This document shows, piece after piece, positions 1 through 9,033 of a stretch of DNA of 64,000 nucleotides (its first letter is position 1; every line of letters starts with the position of its first letter). Made by a program: the position numbers and the translations under genes. Below the pieces are notes generated by a model that did no database searches, was not told where the DNA came from, and worked only from the letters and a program-made list of their open reading frames with translations. The DNA comes from Candidatus Latescibacterota bacterium (GTDB lineage: Bacteria > Latescibacterota > UBA2968). Location of the stretch: contig JAJEHL010000001.1 of the NCBI GenBank assembly GCA_022823725.1, positions 1 to 64,000 of the forward strand. Reading direction: 5' to 3'.

Positions 1-64
1 ACAGATGACGACGCAATATCGACACCTTCTCCTCGGGGGTATAGTGCTTACGCTTCTTCGGCAT
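1..64 (-). CDS. Transposase N-terminus, cut by window edge
   Basis: The first 21 codons of a minus-strand gene are visible and read MPKKRKHYTPEEKVSILRRH before running off the window. A basic start followed by a TPEEK..ILRR helix is characteristic of the N-terminal helix-turn-helix of IS3/IS66-type transposase OrfA proteins, which bind the insertion-sequence ends. A strong ribosome site (AGGAGGAGTCC then ATG) precedes the start at 64. The family assignment rests on this short stretch only. Whether the element is complete cannot be judged here. Confidence 0.55.
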   Translation of the reverse strand, partial: MPKKRKHYTPEEKVSILRRHL

Positions 65-243
65 GGACTCCTCCTTTACATGAGCCCAATTTATAGCTTA
101 TCAAAGATCCGCAAAAGTCCAGTTTTATCTGAAGCATAACACCCTATAGGTCTTGCACCTAACACCTTTCTGCGGGTTGCCCACCCGATTCAATGGAAAT
201 GTATTATTTGTTATTTTTTACCGCAGGACGCAAGCTAATGGAG

Positions 244-1335
244 TTAATCTTCTGATCTCTGTCCCAGGGCCCGAAGAAAATCCGCATCATCTTTTACATC
301 TTCAAATTCAGGAAGATTGAGGAAGAATTTATAATATCCTCCTCGATTTAAAACATTGCGCTTTGTTGTTTGTTGAGCATATCTCAGGTGATACAAAGTC
401 TGACTTCGATCTTTTTTGGAAGCCCAGATACAGGCAGCAAAAAAGAAGTGTGTCCCACCGCTATCATCTTGTTCCATAGCTATTTTCAGAAGCCGTTTGG
501 CTTGTTTATACCTTTTCGCCCACATAAGACATGCACCCAAATCATGGGCTACCCAGGCAAGATCAGATGCGGATATTTTCTTTTTTGGAGTTATGACATT
601 TCTCTCAACGAGAGAGATTGTCTCCTCAGAAAGCTGGTCATATTGATCCCAAAAGTTCTGCTTGCGATAAACCTCAAGTTTTGTTGTAATTGCTCCAAGC
701 CAGAACTGTATGTAATGTTTCCACTCGAGGTCTTGGTTTATCTCGCCAAGTCGATTGGCTTCCGTCATAGCTTCAGGAAATTTCTCTGCCATTACCGCGG
801 TCTCAGATCCTGTACGTATAAATATGCAAAGATCCCGCCGGTCAATTTGGGTAGATTCCGTTCTTCTCAAAACATCGTAGTAGAGCTTAAACCAATCTTC
901 GCCCTGGTTTTCTACTACCCAGCATCTGGCTTGAGTACTATCATACAGGGTTTTCACCATGTGACCAGCGGTCAATTCCTCACGCGCCCATTTGTGAAAT
1001 GCTTTCTGTTCTCCAATTGCTTCGCTGTTCCTTCTCATCACTGCGAGCGTATCAACCAAATGCCAGTTTGACCAGAATCGCTCCTCTACATTGGGGGCAA
1101 CATCGATATATGTTCGATGAAGAGAAATGCGTTTCTCCAATCCGTCCTGTCCCAAATACCTGTAGATGTCGTCGGCTAAATGAACTAACTCTGGCGTCAA
1201 ACAGGAATCAATTTCAGTCTCAACTTCCAGACACATTTGGCGTAACGGAGAATCATCTGACGATAAGGGATTGGACTGCGAGTGTTCAAGAAATTCGCTG
1301 AGTCTGATACGCATTTCTTCAGTATCAAATGACAT
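244..1335 (-). CDS. TPR-like helical repeat protein, function unknown
   Basis: Encodes 363 residues with no signal peptide or membrane segment, so probably cytoplasmic. The sequence is almost wholly alpha-helical, with aromatic/Leu/Ala periodicity of TPR type. The last ~70 residues (GTHFFFAACIWASKKD ... LPEFEDVKDDADFL) resemble the capping unit often found at the end of TPR groups, with its 'region near d..f..l' ending. AGGAAA stands a few bases before the ATG and supports this start. It lies alone between a transposase fragment and a methyltransferase, all on the minus strand. TPR proteins usually act as protein-interaction scaffolds. No partner or specific role can be named. Confidence 0.6.
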   Translation of the reverse strand: MSFDTEEMRIRLSEFLEHSQSNPLSSDDSPLRQMCLEVETEIDSCLTPELVHLADDIYRYLGQDGLEKRISLHRTYIDVAPNVEERFWSNWHLVDTLAVMRRNSEAIGEQKAFHKWAREELTAGHMVKTLYDSTQARCWVVENQGEDWFKLYYDVLRRTESTQIDRRDLCIFIRTGSETAVMAEKFPEAMTEANRLGEINQDLEWKHYIQFWLGAITTKLEVYRKQNFWDQYDQLSEETISLVERNVITPKKKISASDLAWVAHDLGACLMWAKRYKQAKRLLKIAMEQDDSGGTHFFFAACIWASKKDRSQTLYHLRYAQQTTKRNVLNRGGYYKFFLNLPEFEDVKDDADFLRALGQRSED

Positions 1336-1487
1336 TGTTGTTTCCTTTCTGCACCGTATGATTCCATGCCTTCGGCTATGCCAGTGGTTTTCCCCAGACT
1401 ACTCTCGTCTGCAATTGGAAACTGAGAACTCCTTCATCATCAGCTTAGTAAAGCGCGATCCATTGGATGGTCCTCCATCACCCAAAG

Positions 1488-2225
1488 TTACTTTGAAAAC
1501 AGTATACAGGCATCCACTCTGCTTACGGAACCTTGCGGCTGACGGCTACACAAAATTTGCTGTGCTTTCATCTTAAATTCATCCGGGAGTTCATCCCAAC
1601 TTTTCTTATTGAGAAAACCTATTAGATCTTTAGCTTCTCCAGTGAGATTCCCCTCACAAAAGAAATCCGTGATTGGTATTGGTAGAGTGTGTGTAAAGCA
1701 CTCATGCTCAAATCCCCCTGAGGAAGCCCACTCTGAGAAATCCTCTCCCGCAATCAGATCCTGGGTATATTGACTCAGTTCTTTCCGTAGCTCATCATCC
1801 CTGGATGAGACGGATATAAATAACTTCCCACCAGGTCTCACCAGGTCCAAAGCCTTCTGAAGCAGGATGCGATCGTTTCCTATCCGATACCAGGAATGAA
1901 TGGAGATGACAAGATCATACTGATATTGAGATTCAAATGTTTGGAGAGTATCATAATGCCGTTCTATGATAAGGTGTTCGACATCATTCGCTTCAGCTTG
2001 GGCGTTAAAGATCCGGCTCGCGAATTCGGATAAATCTATATAGCCCAACTTGATTCCTAATTCTTTGGCTAATTGGATCTCCAATTTTCCTTCGCCACTT
2101 CCTATTGAGAGCAGTGAAGATACGCCTCCCAATAATCCGTGGTCTTTGAATATCTGATGGAAAATTACATCATTACGGATGAATTTTTCATATATCCTGT
2201 AATATATGGGCCAGAGCGACGACAT
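1488..2225 (-). CDS. Class I SAM-dependent methyltransferase
   Basis: Encodes 245 residues. Motif I (LLSIGSGEGKLEIQLA, near residues 38-53) is the glycine-rich SAM loop of the Rossmann-fold methyltransferases, followed by an acidic residue ending strand 2 (GYIDLSE). The segment DLVISIHSWYRI and the post-motif KALDLVRPGGKLFISVSS correspond to motifs II/III of small-molecule methyltransferases. The C-terminal third is lineage-specific and gives no substrate. The ATG is preceded by TAGGAAAA. It is separated from the downstream TPR-like gene by about 150 bases, and follows a relic permease tail upstream. Substrate unknown; a small-molecule acceptor is more likely than RNA or DNA because no nucleic-acid-binding extension is visible. 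Confidence 0.75.
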   Translation of the reverse strand: MSSLWPIYYRIYEKFIRNDVIFHQIFKDHGLLGGVSSLLSIGSGEGKLEIQLAKELGIKLGYIDLSEFASRIFNAQAEANDVEHLIIERHYDTLQTFESQYQYDLVISIHSWYRIGNDRILLQKALDLVRPGGKLFISVSSRDDELRKELSQYTQDLIAGEDFSEWASSGGFEHECFTHTLPIPITDFFCEGNLTGEAKDLIGFLNKKSWDELPDEFKMKAQQILCSRQPQGSVSRVDACILFSK

Positions 2226-2291
2226 AGTTTTCCTATACTCGAACGAACCCTTCGCGTTTTGAGAAGAGGCCAGTTTAATCCACGGCTCATG

Positions 2292-2399
2292 TCATTCGGA
2301 CTTCAATGCGTCAATGGGATTTAGATAAGCCGCTCGCAATGATTGATAGACGACGGTAATTAGAGCGATGGCAATTACAACACCGCTCCTTGCAACAAA
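2292..2399 (-). pseudogene. Relic C-terminus of a third FtsX/MacB permease
   Basis: Directly after the stop codon of the neighbouring permease, the same reading frame stays open for 35 codons and encodes a second permease tail. It contains the last membrane helix (VVIAIALITVVYQSLRAA) followed by YLNPIDALKSE and a stop. This matches the complete gene's own ending (ISLQAIRAARANPVDALRYE) and the other paralog's ending (HINPIEALKH). No start codon or other permease sequence accompanies it. I read it as the leftover of a tandem paralog lost by recombination or deletion. Confidence 0.8.
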
Positions 2400-4814
2400 T
2401 CACTCGTAACGCAGCGCGTCAACTGGATTGGCGCGTGCAGCGCGGATGGCCTGTAAGCTGATGGTGCAGAATGCGATCAAAAGCACCAGCAGACTTCCGA
2501 TGAGAAACACGCCTGGATCCAGATCAATTCGGTAGGCAAAGCGGTCCAGCCAGGACCGGGTGAAGAGATATGCGGCGGGCCATGCCAGCAGACTTGCGAT
2601 GACGATGAGCACTGCAAATTCCTTCAATAGAAGAATTAGAATATTGCCAGACGATGCCCCCAGAACTTTGCGAACGCCGATTTCTTTGGTGCGGACTTCT
2701 GTGGTATAGGCAATCAGACCCAAGAGACCCAGACAGGCGACAAAAATAGCCAGGCCCGAAAGATAGGTGAAGGCTTTCTGGGTACGTATCTCGCCGCGGT
2801 AGAAGTTATTTAAAAACTCATCGACAAAGAGGAATTTGAAGTCGTGAGCCGGTACAAAATCCTTCCAGACTGATGCGAGAAAATCCAGTGTTTTGGGCAG
2901 GTTGTCCATACGCACTTTCACGGTGACATAATCGTACTCTAATCGATGATATTGAAGCATCAAGGGTCGCACGGGATTGTGCAGACTGCTGTTGTGAAAG
3001 TCTTTGAAAATACCGATGACAGTGAAATCTCTACCCCAAACACGCAGGACGGTACCCGGTTTTGCGCCGCCCAGTGCCTGAGCGGCTGTTTCGTTCAGGA
3101 GTAAGTTTAATTGGTCCTTATCAGTTAAGGCCAGCGGCCTGCCTTCAAGGATGGAGATGTCATAGACCTCGGTAAATTTGTGATCCACTGGCAGGTAGTG
3201 GACATTCATGGAATCTGCGTGGTCCAGCCGTCTGACCAACGAGCGGTCCGTATTATTTTCATAACCAGGTGGAGACAGCGAAACAGTCGCGCCCAAAACG
3301 TCAGCACTTGTTTCAAAACGGTCTCGAATGCTTTCAAAGTGCTCGCGCAAGCGTCGATCTTCTTTAATCAGGGGCATTGTAATTAAGCCCTCTTTTGCAA
3401 ACCCGAGGTCGCGTGTGCGGATATAGTTTGTTTGCTGCCAGGCAATGAGCGTACCAATGACGAGGGCTACCGAAATGGCAAATTGGAAAGTTACCAGGCT
3501 TCGCCGAAGTTGGGATCGTCCGCCGATCTTCTGTCCTGATCCCTTTAGAACTTGCACAGCAGCAAAGGATGATAAGAACATCGCTGGGTAGGCACCGGCA
3601 GTTAGGCCGACAAAGAGCGCGAGCAATGTAGCACCGACGACGGACCAGGCATTTAGCTGTAAAGAAGAAATTAGCAGGTTGTTGACCGTAGGAAGGGCAA
3701 GCTCGACAATAGCGAGTGCCAAAATAGCCGATATCCCGGCAAGGAGAACAGTCTCTCCGAGAAACTGGGTGACAAGCTGGGCGCGTGTGGATCCCACGGC
3801 TTTGCGCACACCTACTTCCAGGGCGCGATTTGCTCCCCGTGCTGTGGAGAGGTTTACGAAGTTGACACATGCCAGCGCCAAAATGATTGCCCCGACAAGG
3901 CCAAAAGTATAGCAGCGGTTGATGTCCCCCTGCACAAGACCGTCCTGCTGGTCCAACACACCCATCTGCAATTGGAAATCGCGTCGGGCATACAAATGCT
4001 GACGACGCAAGGGCATAAGGTTGTAGGTGTCACGCGGATCTGCACCATTGCCCAGATGGCGGCGTGCAAAATCATCCAGCTTAGGACGCAGAGATGACGG
4101 GGAAACATCAGGCGCGAGCCGGACAAAGGTTTTTAGAACGAGAAGTCTTGTTGTGGGAGACCACTGCCTTCCCCACGGTGGACCTGCGGAGTTGGGGATT
4201 CCCTCATAGGTGATTAACAGGTCCAACACAAACTCACCTGATGTGGCAGCAGGCTGATCTCGGAGAATACCGCCGATGTAGAAGTCGCCTTCCACCCACT
4301 TGTAGTAAATCTTGAGCGTTTGACCAACAACGTCTGTGGTGCCAAAGAGCTTTTGTGCAAAACTTTCGGTGATATAGACGGATCCAGGTGTTAATTCGGG
4401 CGGCTGGCTTCCGTCAATTAATGGAAAGGTGAAAAAGCGCAGGAAATTGGGATTGGCCACAGTACCGCGCACATCAAAGCCGCGATCTTCAAGGCCAGCC
4501 CACATGGGCCGTGTGATGAAGTGGGTCATATCTTCAATTTCGGGCAATTCATCGACAAGTGTATAGCCAGCCCGATATTGCGTGCCGAATGGATAGTATG
4601 GAAGGCCGCCACCTGATGGGTGTACAAGTCGCATTACGCGATGAATGCGGTCTATGTCCCGATGATAGGCGTCATAGCTGAACTCGTGCTGCAAAAACAG
4701 ACCGACGAGGATACAAGCCGCCATCCCCACGGCAAGTCCAAGGATGTTGACGAGCGTGTAGAGGCGATGCCGAAAAAGATTGCGGAAAGATGTGCGGAGA
4801 TAACTCAAGATCAT
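2400..4814 (-). CDS. FtsX/MacB-type ABC transporter permease, ~800 aa
   Basis: Encodes 804 residues when started at MILSYLRTSFRNL. The open frame extends 39 codons further upstream, but that stretch overlaps the end of the preceding gene, whereas GGGGGGC stands just before this ATG. Architecture: N-terminal membrane helix (YTLVNILGLAVGMAACILVGLFL), a periplasmic MacB-core domain of ~230 residues, three helices around residues 330-470 (first FtsX domain), a second periplasmic domain, then three helices in the last ~130 residues with the conserved EIGVRKVLGAS loop. This duplicated FtsX layout occurs in macrolide- or lipoprotein-export type permeases that need a separate ATPase. None is encoded in this window. 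It forms a tandem with the similar gene upstream; the two stop/start sites are 29 bases apart. Confidence 0.85.
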   Translation of the reverse strand: MILSYLRTSFRNLFRHRLYTLVNILGLAVGMAACILVGLFLQHEFSYDAYHRDIDRIHRVMRLVHPSGGGLPYYPFGTQYRAGYTLVDELPEIEDMTHFITRPMWAGLEDRGFDVRGTVANPNFLRFFTFPLIDGSQPPELTPGSVYITESFAQKLFGTTDVVGQTLKIYYKWVEGDFYIGGILRDQPAATSGEFVLDLLITYEGIPNSAGPPWGRQWSPTTRLLVLKTFVRLAPDVSPSSLRPKLDDFARRHLGNGADPRDTYNLMPLRRQHLYARRDFQLQMGVLDQQDGLVQGDINRCYTFGLVGAIILALACVNFVNLSTARGANRALEVGVRKAVGSTRAQLVTQFLGETVLLAGISAILALAIVELALPTVNNLLISSLQLNAWSVVGATLLALFVGLTAGAYPAMFLSSFAAVQVLKGSGQKIGGRSQLRRSLVTFQFAISVALVIGTLIAWQQTNYIRTRDLGFAKEGLITMPLIKEDRRLREHFESIRDRFETSADVLGATVSLSPPGYENNTDRSLVRRLDHADSMNVHYLPVDHKFTEVYDISILEGRPLALTDKDQLNLLLNETAAQALGGAKPGTVLRVWGRDFTVIGIFKDFHNSSLHNPVRPLMLQYHRLEYDYVTVKVRMDNLPKTLDFLASVWKDFVPAHDFKFLFVDEFLNNFYRGEIRTQKAFTYLSGLAIFVACLGLLGLIAYTTEVRTKEIGVRKVLGASSGNILILLLKEFAVLIVIASLLAWPAAYLFTRSWLDRFAYRIDLDPGVFLIGSLLVLLIAFCTISLQAIRAARANPVDALRYE

Positions 4815-4843
4815 TTTGCCCCCCATCCTGAAGCGTTGGTTAT

Positions 4844-7279
4844 TTAATGTTTTAATGCCTCTATCGGATTGATATGAGCCGCTTTCAATACCTGGGGTAT
4901 CACGAAAAATATAGATATCGTAAACGCACATATTCCGCCTACTAAGAAAGGAAATATTGTCATGTCAATGCGATATGCGAATCCCTGTAGCCAGCTCGTG
5001 ATAGCCATATAAGAGATAGGTCCTGCCAACAGGTAGGCAATGAGAAAAAGCTTAAAAGACTCTGTAAGCATTAACACGATAATATTGGTTTCTGATGCAC
5101 CCAGCACCTTTCGAATGCCTACTTCCTTTCTCCTCTGTTCGGTCATAAATGAAACAAGGCCCAAAAGCCCCAAGCAAGCTATAAAGATAGACAGCATAGA
5201 GAACACACCAATAGCTTTGCTCAATTGGCGTTCATTTTCATATTGTAGCATTAAATCATCATCCAGGAAGGTATAGCTGAAGGGACGAGAAGGTAGAAAT
5301 TGTTCCCAGGTCTGCTTCATAAATGCTACTGTTTCGTCGAAGTATTCAGGTGAGACTCTCAGGTAGAGTATTTTAGCCACATAATTACTGGGACATAATA
5401 CCACAGGTTCAATAGATTCATACAAAGATTGCGTGTGATAATTTTTTACAACGCCTACAACGACGCCTGATTCCCGCCCTCTAAATCCGAATCTTTTACC
5501 TATCGGCTCTGTCCATCCCAGTGCCTTAATCGCTGCCTCATTGAGGATATATTCCTGTTCTCCTGTAAAAAAGTTACTTACGGCATTTTTTGAAAAATTT
5601 CGGCCAGCAATCAATTCAATGTCAAAAAACGGAATAAAGTCTTCATCAACCTCGTTTATTTGCATCCACCGCTCGTTTTGTTCACCCTGATAAGCATTGA
5701 AGGAATTAAGAGGCGCATCTATGCCGTGCTTAAAACGCGATATGGTGGCTCTGGTAATGTTCGGATGTTGTAAAAATGCTTGTTTTACAACATTATATCT
5801 TGTATTCAGGGAATCGCTCATTCCATCTGGTGATTTGCGATGTTCCCAGAAGATCGGCATTGCGATTACCTGGTCTTTGACGAAGCCAAGGTTCTTATTT
5901 TGAATATAGCGTACCTGTTCGAGCACAATAAATGTCACAACAATCAAGACGATTGAGATCCCAAATTGAAATATGATGAGGCCTTGCCGTAGTCCCTTAC
6001 CTCGAGATCCAGTATTAAGCCTTCCCCTCAGTGTTTCTATAGGTCGAAAGTGTGATAAATAAAACGCCGGATAGAATCCTCCTATAAGGCTGACCAATAG
6101 CGCCAGTCCCAGAAATTCCAGTATTAAACCGCTGTTGAAATTCAAGTAGAGATTGATTCCCGCATAGGTATTAAATATTGGAAGCGCGAGTTCTACGATG
6201 CTAATGCCAATGACCAAACTGATAACTGCCAGTAAGGATGATTCCCCTATAAACTGACATATCAAATTTCGCCGACTGGCACCAACGACTTTCCGAAGGC
6301 TAACTTCCCTGGCTCTGTTTGCAGACCGTGCTGTTGCCAAATTTGTGAAGTTGATACAGGCAATAAGCAAAATAAAAATAGCTGCAAAAAATACCGTGTT
6401 GACCTGTGTGATGTTACCCTGGGGTATCTTACCCTCCGATGCATACGTATGCCTGAGATCGTAATCCCGTTTGGAATAGAGATAAACTTCCTCTAAAGGT
6501 TGTAAAAAATACGCCATGTTTACGGCAATCTCTCGCCCCATATAGTGTTCAATAAATGCGGAAAATTTAGATTCGAGAGAGGCTGGAGAAATGTTCTTTT
6601 TTAATAGCACATAAATGGAAAATGCACGCCATCTGGCTCTGGGCCGCCATTCATGCCAGGTGGTAAATTCTGGGTGAACTGAGGATGAAAGAAAATCAAA
6701 TTGCAATGTGCTATGCGTTGAGACATCGCGCATGATGCCAGCAATCGTATAATCCCCCTCGACGTAACCTTCCCCTACATTGATCACTTTTCCAATTGGG
6801 TCTTTTTCGCCAAAAAACTTTTTTGCTGCTGATTCGGTTATCAAAACCGAGTTGGGTTGTAATAACGCTGTTTTATCTCCACGAATAAGAGGAAACGTGA
6901 AAATATCCAGAAATTTGGGATCGGTGAGGCAAAAGGCTTGATTAAAAATCTTATCCTCGTGTTGAATCCATTCACGACGTATCATAGTGCGAACGGCTGC
7001 TTCAACTTCGGGAAGGTCTCGAATTAGTGCAGGGCCTGCCGCGCCAGACAATCTCCAATCATATACGTTTTCCCCATTTTCAGACTTATAGGCTCGAATC
7101 ACACGATAAATGCGATCCCGATTCTCATGTTGGACATCATAGCTATATTGATCCTTAATAAATAGCATGATCAAGATTACAGAGGCGATACCTATTCCGA
7201 GTCCAATGATGTTTATAGCTGAATAAAACTTATACTTAAGCAAGTTTCGAACTGCTATGAGGATATAATTGCGAAACAT
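4844..7279 (-). CDS. FtsX/MacB-type ABC transporter permease, paralog
   Basis: Encodes 811 residues from MFRNYILIAVRNLLKYK. AAAGGAGAT lies seven bases before this ATG, so I prefer it to a start 11 codons upstream. Layout matches its downstream neighbour: helix 1 (AINIIGLGIGIASVILIML), periplasmic MacB-like domain, central three-helix FtsX domain with EVSLRKVVGAS, second periplasmic domain, and terminal FtsX domain with EVGIRKVLGAS, ending INPIEALKH. The two genes are clear paralogs yet diverged over most of their length. The start lies 22 bases after the stop of a methyltransferase gene, so a methyltransferase-permease-permease transcript is likely. Substrate unknown. Confidence 0.85.
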   Translation of the reverse strand: MFRNYILIAVRNLLKYKFYSAINIIGLGIGIASVILIMLFIKDQYSYDVQHENRDRIYRVIRAYKSENGENVYDWRLSGAAGPALIRDLPEVEAAVRTMIRREWIQHEDKIFNQAFCLTDPKFLDIFTFPLIRGDKTALLQPNSVLITESAAKKFFGEKDPIGKVINVGEGYVEGDYTIAGIMRDVSTHSTLQFDFLSSSVHPEFTTWHEWRPRARWRAFSIYVLLKKNISPASLESKFSAFIEHYMGREIAVNMAYFLQPLEEVYLYSKRDYDLRHTYASEGKIPQGNITQVNTVFFAAIFILLIACINFTNLATARSANRAREVSLRKVVGASRRNLICQFIGESSLLAVISLVIGISIVELALPIFNTYAGINLYLNFNSGLILEFLGLALLVSLIGGFYPAFYLSHFRPIETLRGRLNTGSRGKGLRQGLIIFQFGISIVLIVVTFIVLEQVRYIQNKNLGFVKDQVIAMPIFWEHRKSPDGMSDSLNTRYNVVKQAFLQHPNITRATISRFKHGIDAPLNSFNAYQGEQNERWMQINEVDEDFIPFFDIELIAGRNFSKNAVSNFFTGEQEYILNEAAIKALGWTEPIGKRFGFRGRESGVVVGVVKNYHTQSLYESIEPVVLCPSNYVAKILYLRVSPEYFDETVAFMKQTWEQFLPSRPFSYTFLDDDLMLQYENERQLSKAIGVFSMLSIFIACLGLLGLVSFMTEQRRKEVGIRKVLGASETNIIVLMLTESFKLFLIAYLLAGPISYMAITSWLQGFAYRIDMTIFPFLVGGICAFTISIFFVIPQVLKAAHINPIEALKH

Positions 7280-7301
7280 TGTAATATCTCCTTTGGAGAA
7301 C

Positions 7302-7931
7302 TCAATCTGCATTCGTACCCGAAGCTATGAATATCCCGATGCTGGCGAACTCGCCGCCACAACTCGACTGCGTTTCGCAACATGTACCGATGCTGTCAAT
7401 AGATATTTCTCTTAGTCCCGCGCTCTGAAACCATTCCACAATATCTGCTCTTTTGAAACCCATCCAGCGGTCGTGGTGTTCTTCTCGCAAGAAGTCAAAT
7501 TCGTGTTCATCAAGATCGGTAATCACCAGTTTTCCCTCGGGCTTCAGGATTCTGACCATTTCTTCGATTGCTTTGGGCGGGGATTCGACATGGTGGAGAT
7601 ACATGTTGGCAAAAGCATAGTCAACCATTGCATCGGAAATGGGCAAGTTTTGGGCTTGTCCAACGCGATAGTCAATGGTCTCAACGTCCGCAAATTTTTT
7701 CTTCATTTCTTTCAGGATTGCTTCTGACTGATCAACTGCAATGACCTGAAGCCCTGCCCGTATCAGACCTTCAGAGATAAAGCCTGTACCCGCGCCAATA
7801 TCAGCGGCAATTTTGCCTTTTTGTACAGCAGCGGTAGAAAGTGCTGTCACTCTGACTTCATCGGAGAAGAAATTTTCGCGCATGTCGTCCCAGTCTTGGG
7901 CAACGCGATCAAAATAGTCCTTACTGCTCAT
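7302..7931 (-). CDS. SAM-dependent methyltransferase with Cys-rich tail
   Basis: Encodes 209 residues of the Methyltransf_11 kind. The SAM loop is AADIGAGTGFISEGL (residues ~42-56), the strand-2 acid is in IAVDQSE, and motif IV region reads FANMYLHHVESP. The C-terminus carries GTCCETQSSCGGEFASIGIFIASG. A Cys-pair tail of this type is known in methyltransferases linked to ArsR-type regulators and metal or metalloid chemistry. That link is suggestive only, as no ArsR or ars gene is nearby. GGAACAAACACC precedes the ATG. It is followed 22 bases later by the permease pair, so it may act on a compound those permeases handle. Confidence 0.75.
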   Translation of the reverse strand: MSSKDYFDRVAQDWDDMRENFFSDEVRVTALSTAAVQKGKIAADIGAGTGFISEGLIRAGLQVIAVDQSEAILKEMKKKFADVETIDYRVGQAQNLPISDAMVDYAFANMYLHHVESPPKAIEEMVRILKPEGKLVITDLDEHEFDFLREEHHDRWMGFKRADIVEWFQSAGLREISIDSIGTCCETQSSCGGEFASIGIFIASGTNAD

Positions 7932-7961
7932 TGGTGTTTGTTCCTTTCTACAAAAGGGTGA

Positions 7962-8768
7962 TCAGGAATACCTGAATAGATGGGTTTGCCATCTCGACAA
8001 GGGGCTTTGTTGCGTTTGATTGAACAGCTTCAAAGAGGCCCGAGCGTCCAGGCTTTCAGATGGCTGCAATGGGTTGCAGAAGGTGTATTCGAGTCCGCCT
8101 CTGTCTTCTTCAAGCGCGTATGATTCCAAACAGTGCATCAGGTCTGGTCGCGCAAGATCAAATGGGACACAATCCGTGGTCGCCAGGATACCTTCGTGAT
8201 GGAATCCCGGGACGTCGTTCTCTAAATTGGTAATCCGCGATATGCCGTACTGATAGGAGATGCTGAGGAACACATAACCCCCGCTGACCAGGTATTCTCT
8301 GGCACCGCGCAGGACGATTCTCCTGTACTCGAATCCGTCATCGTTCTCGCTGGATGGCGGGTTGGCCAATATAAAATTCACTTTTTCCTTCAGGCTTTCC
8401 AGTTCACGGCGGTCTGTGTCGGAAAATGGGTCGAAGGAGTCGGAGCGCATGAATTTGGTCTTGGCTTCGACCTTGTTTAACCTCGCGTTCTTGATGGCTG
8501 TTGCCACATTGTCTTCAATGATGTCGAATCCAATTATGCGGTTCACTTCGGGAATCCGACTGGCAGCGATGGAGAGACATCCGCCGCCACATCCCCAATC
8601 GATTCCTATGCCGTGAAGCAGGTGTTTGTGTACACCTATTGCCTCGATTGAGATATAAGTGGCTGGGGTAATAGGCGTCGTTTCGGGAGGATGTTGAAGT
8701 GTGATTGCTCCAAGTCCATACGTCGCGTCGTCTCCCAAAGTGGTCTGGTGTATTGATGTGTATTCCAT
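7962..8768 (-). CDS. MTS-type methyltransferase with NPPS motif
   Basis: Encodes 268 residues from MEYTSIHQT; AAGGAG lies six bases before that ATG, which decides the start over an in-frame one 17 codons upstream. The SAM loop is GIDWGCGGGCLSIAA and the strand-2 acid is in IIGFDIIEDN. The catalytic loop reads FILANPPSSEND: an (N/D)PP(Y/F/S) motif as in enzymes that methylate planar nitrogens in rRNA bases or release-factor glutamine (RlmG/RsmC/PrmC group). Ser in place of Tyr after NPP is seen in the MTS ('small') subgroup. The next gene downstream begins 30 bases later. Substrate cannot be read from sequence. Confidence 0.7.
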   Translation of the reverse strand: MEYTSIHQTTLGDDATYGLGAITLQHPPETTPITPATYISIEAIGVHKHLLHGIGIDWGCGGGCLSIAASRIPEVNRIIGFDIIEDNVATAIKNARLNKVEAKTKFMRSDSFDPFSDTDRRELESLKEKVNFILANPPSSENDDGFEYRRIVLRGAREYLVSGGYVFLSISYQYGISRITNLENDVPGFHHEGILATTDCVPFDLARPDLMHCLESYALEEDRGGLEYTFCNPLQPSESLDARASLKLFNQTQQSPLSRWQTHLFRYS

Positions 8769-8891
8769 CAGGGCTCCTTCCTGCGAAGTAAGTACTATGT
8801 ACATTACGTTATGAAGCAAAAATTATGCCAGAAAATTCAAATATTGATATAACAATAGGTTACGAAAATTGTCTGAAATTAGGGTCTTATA

Positions 8892-8934
8892 AAGTGTCCG
8901 GTTTTGATACAGTGGTGTCCGAAAATGAACACTT
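8892..8934. promoter_or_regulatory. Repeat-containing region upstream of the R-M pair
   Basis: Between the divergent methyltransferase and the restriction-modification genes there is an AAGTGT ... ACACTT inverted pair spanning these bases, with two direct GTGTCCG copies inside. Such symmetrical sites upstream of R-M genes often bind a controller, but no controller protein is encoded here. They could also be remains of an insertion-sequence end. A possible -35 (TTGACC at 8986) is followed by only a weak -10. Confidence 0.3.
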
Positions 8935-9033
8935 GGGCGAGGAGAAATGCTTGAGATGCTTCTGACACTTTTCGTTTGCTTGGACTTGACCTTTTATCTG
9001 TCTATGGCTAACTTGTAAATTGGGAGAAAAAAC

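Noticed and set aside
7302-7931. Arsenite methyltransferase (ArsM)
   Set aside because: The Cys pairs are at the C-terminus only and the spaced ArsM cysteines and ars genes are absent.
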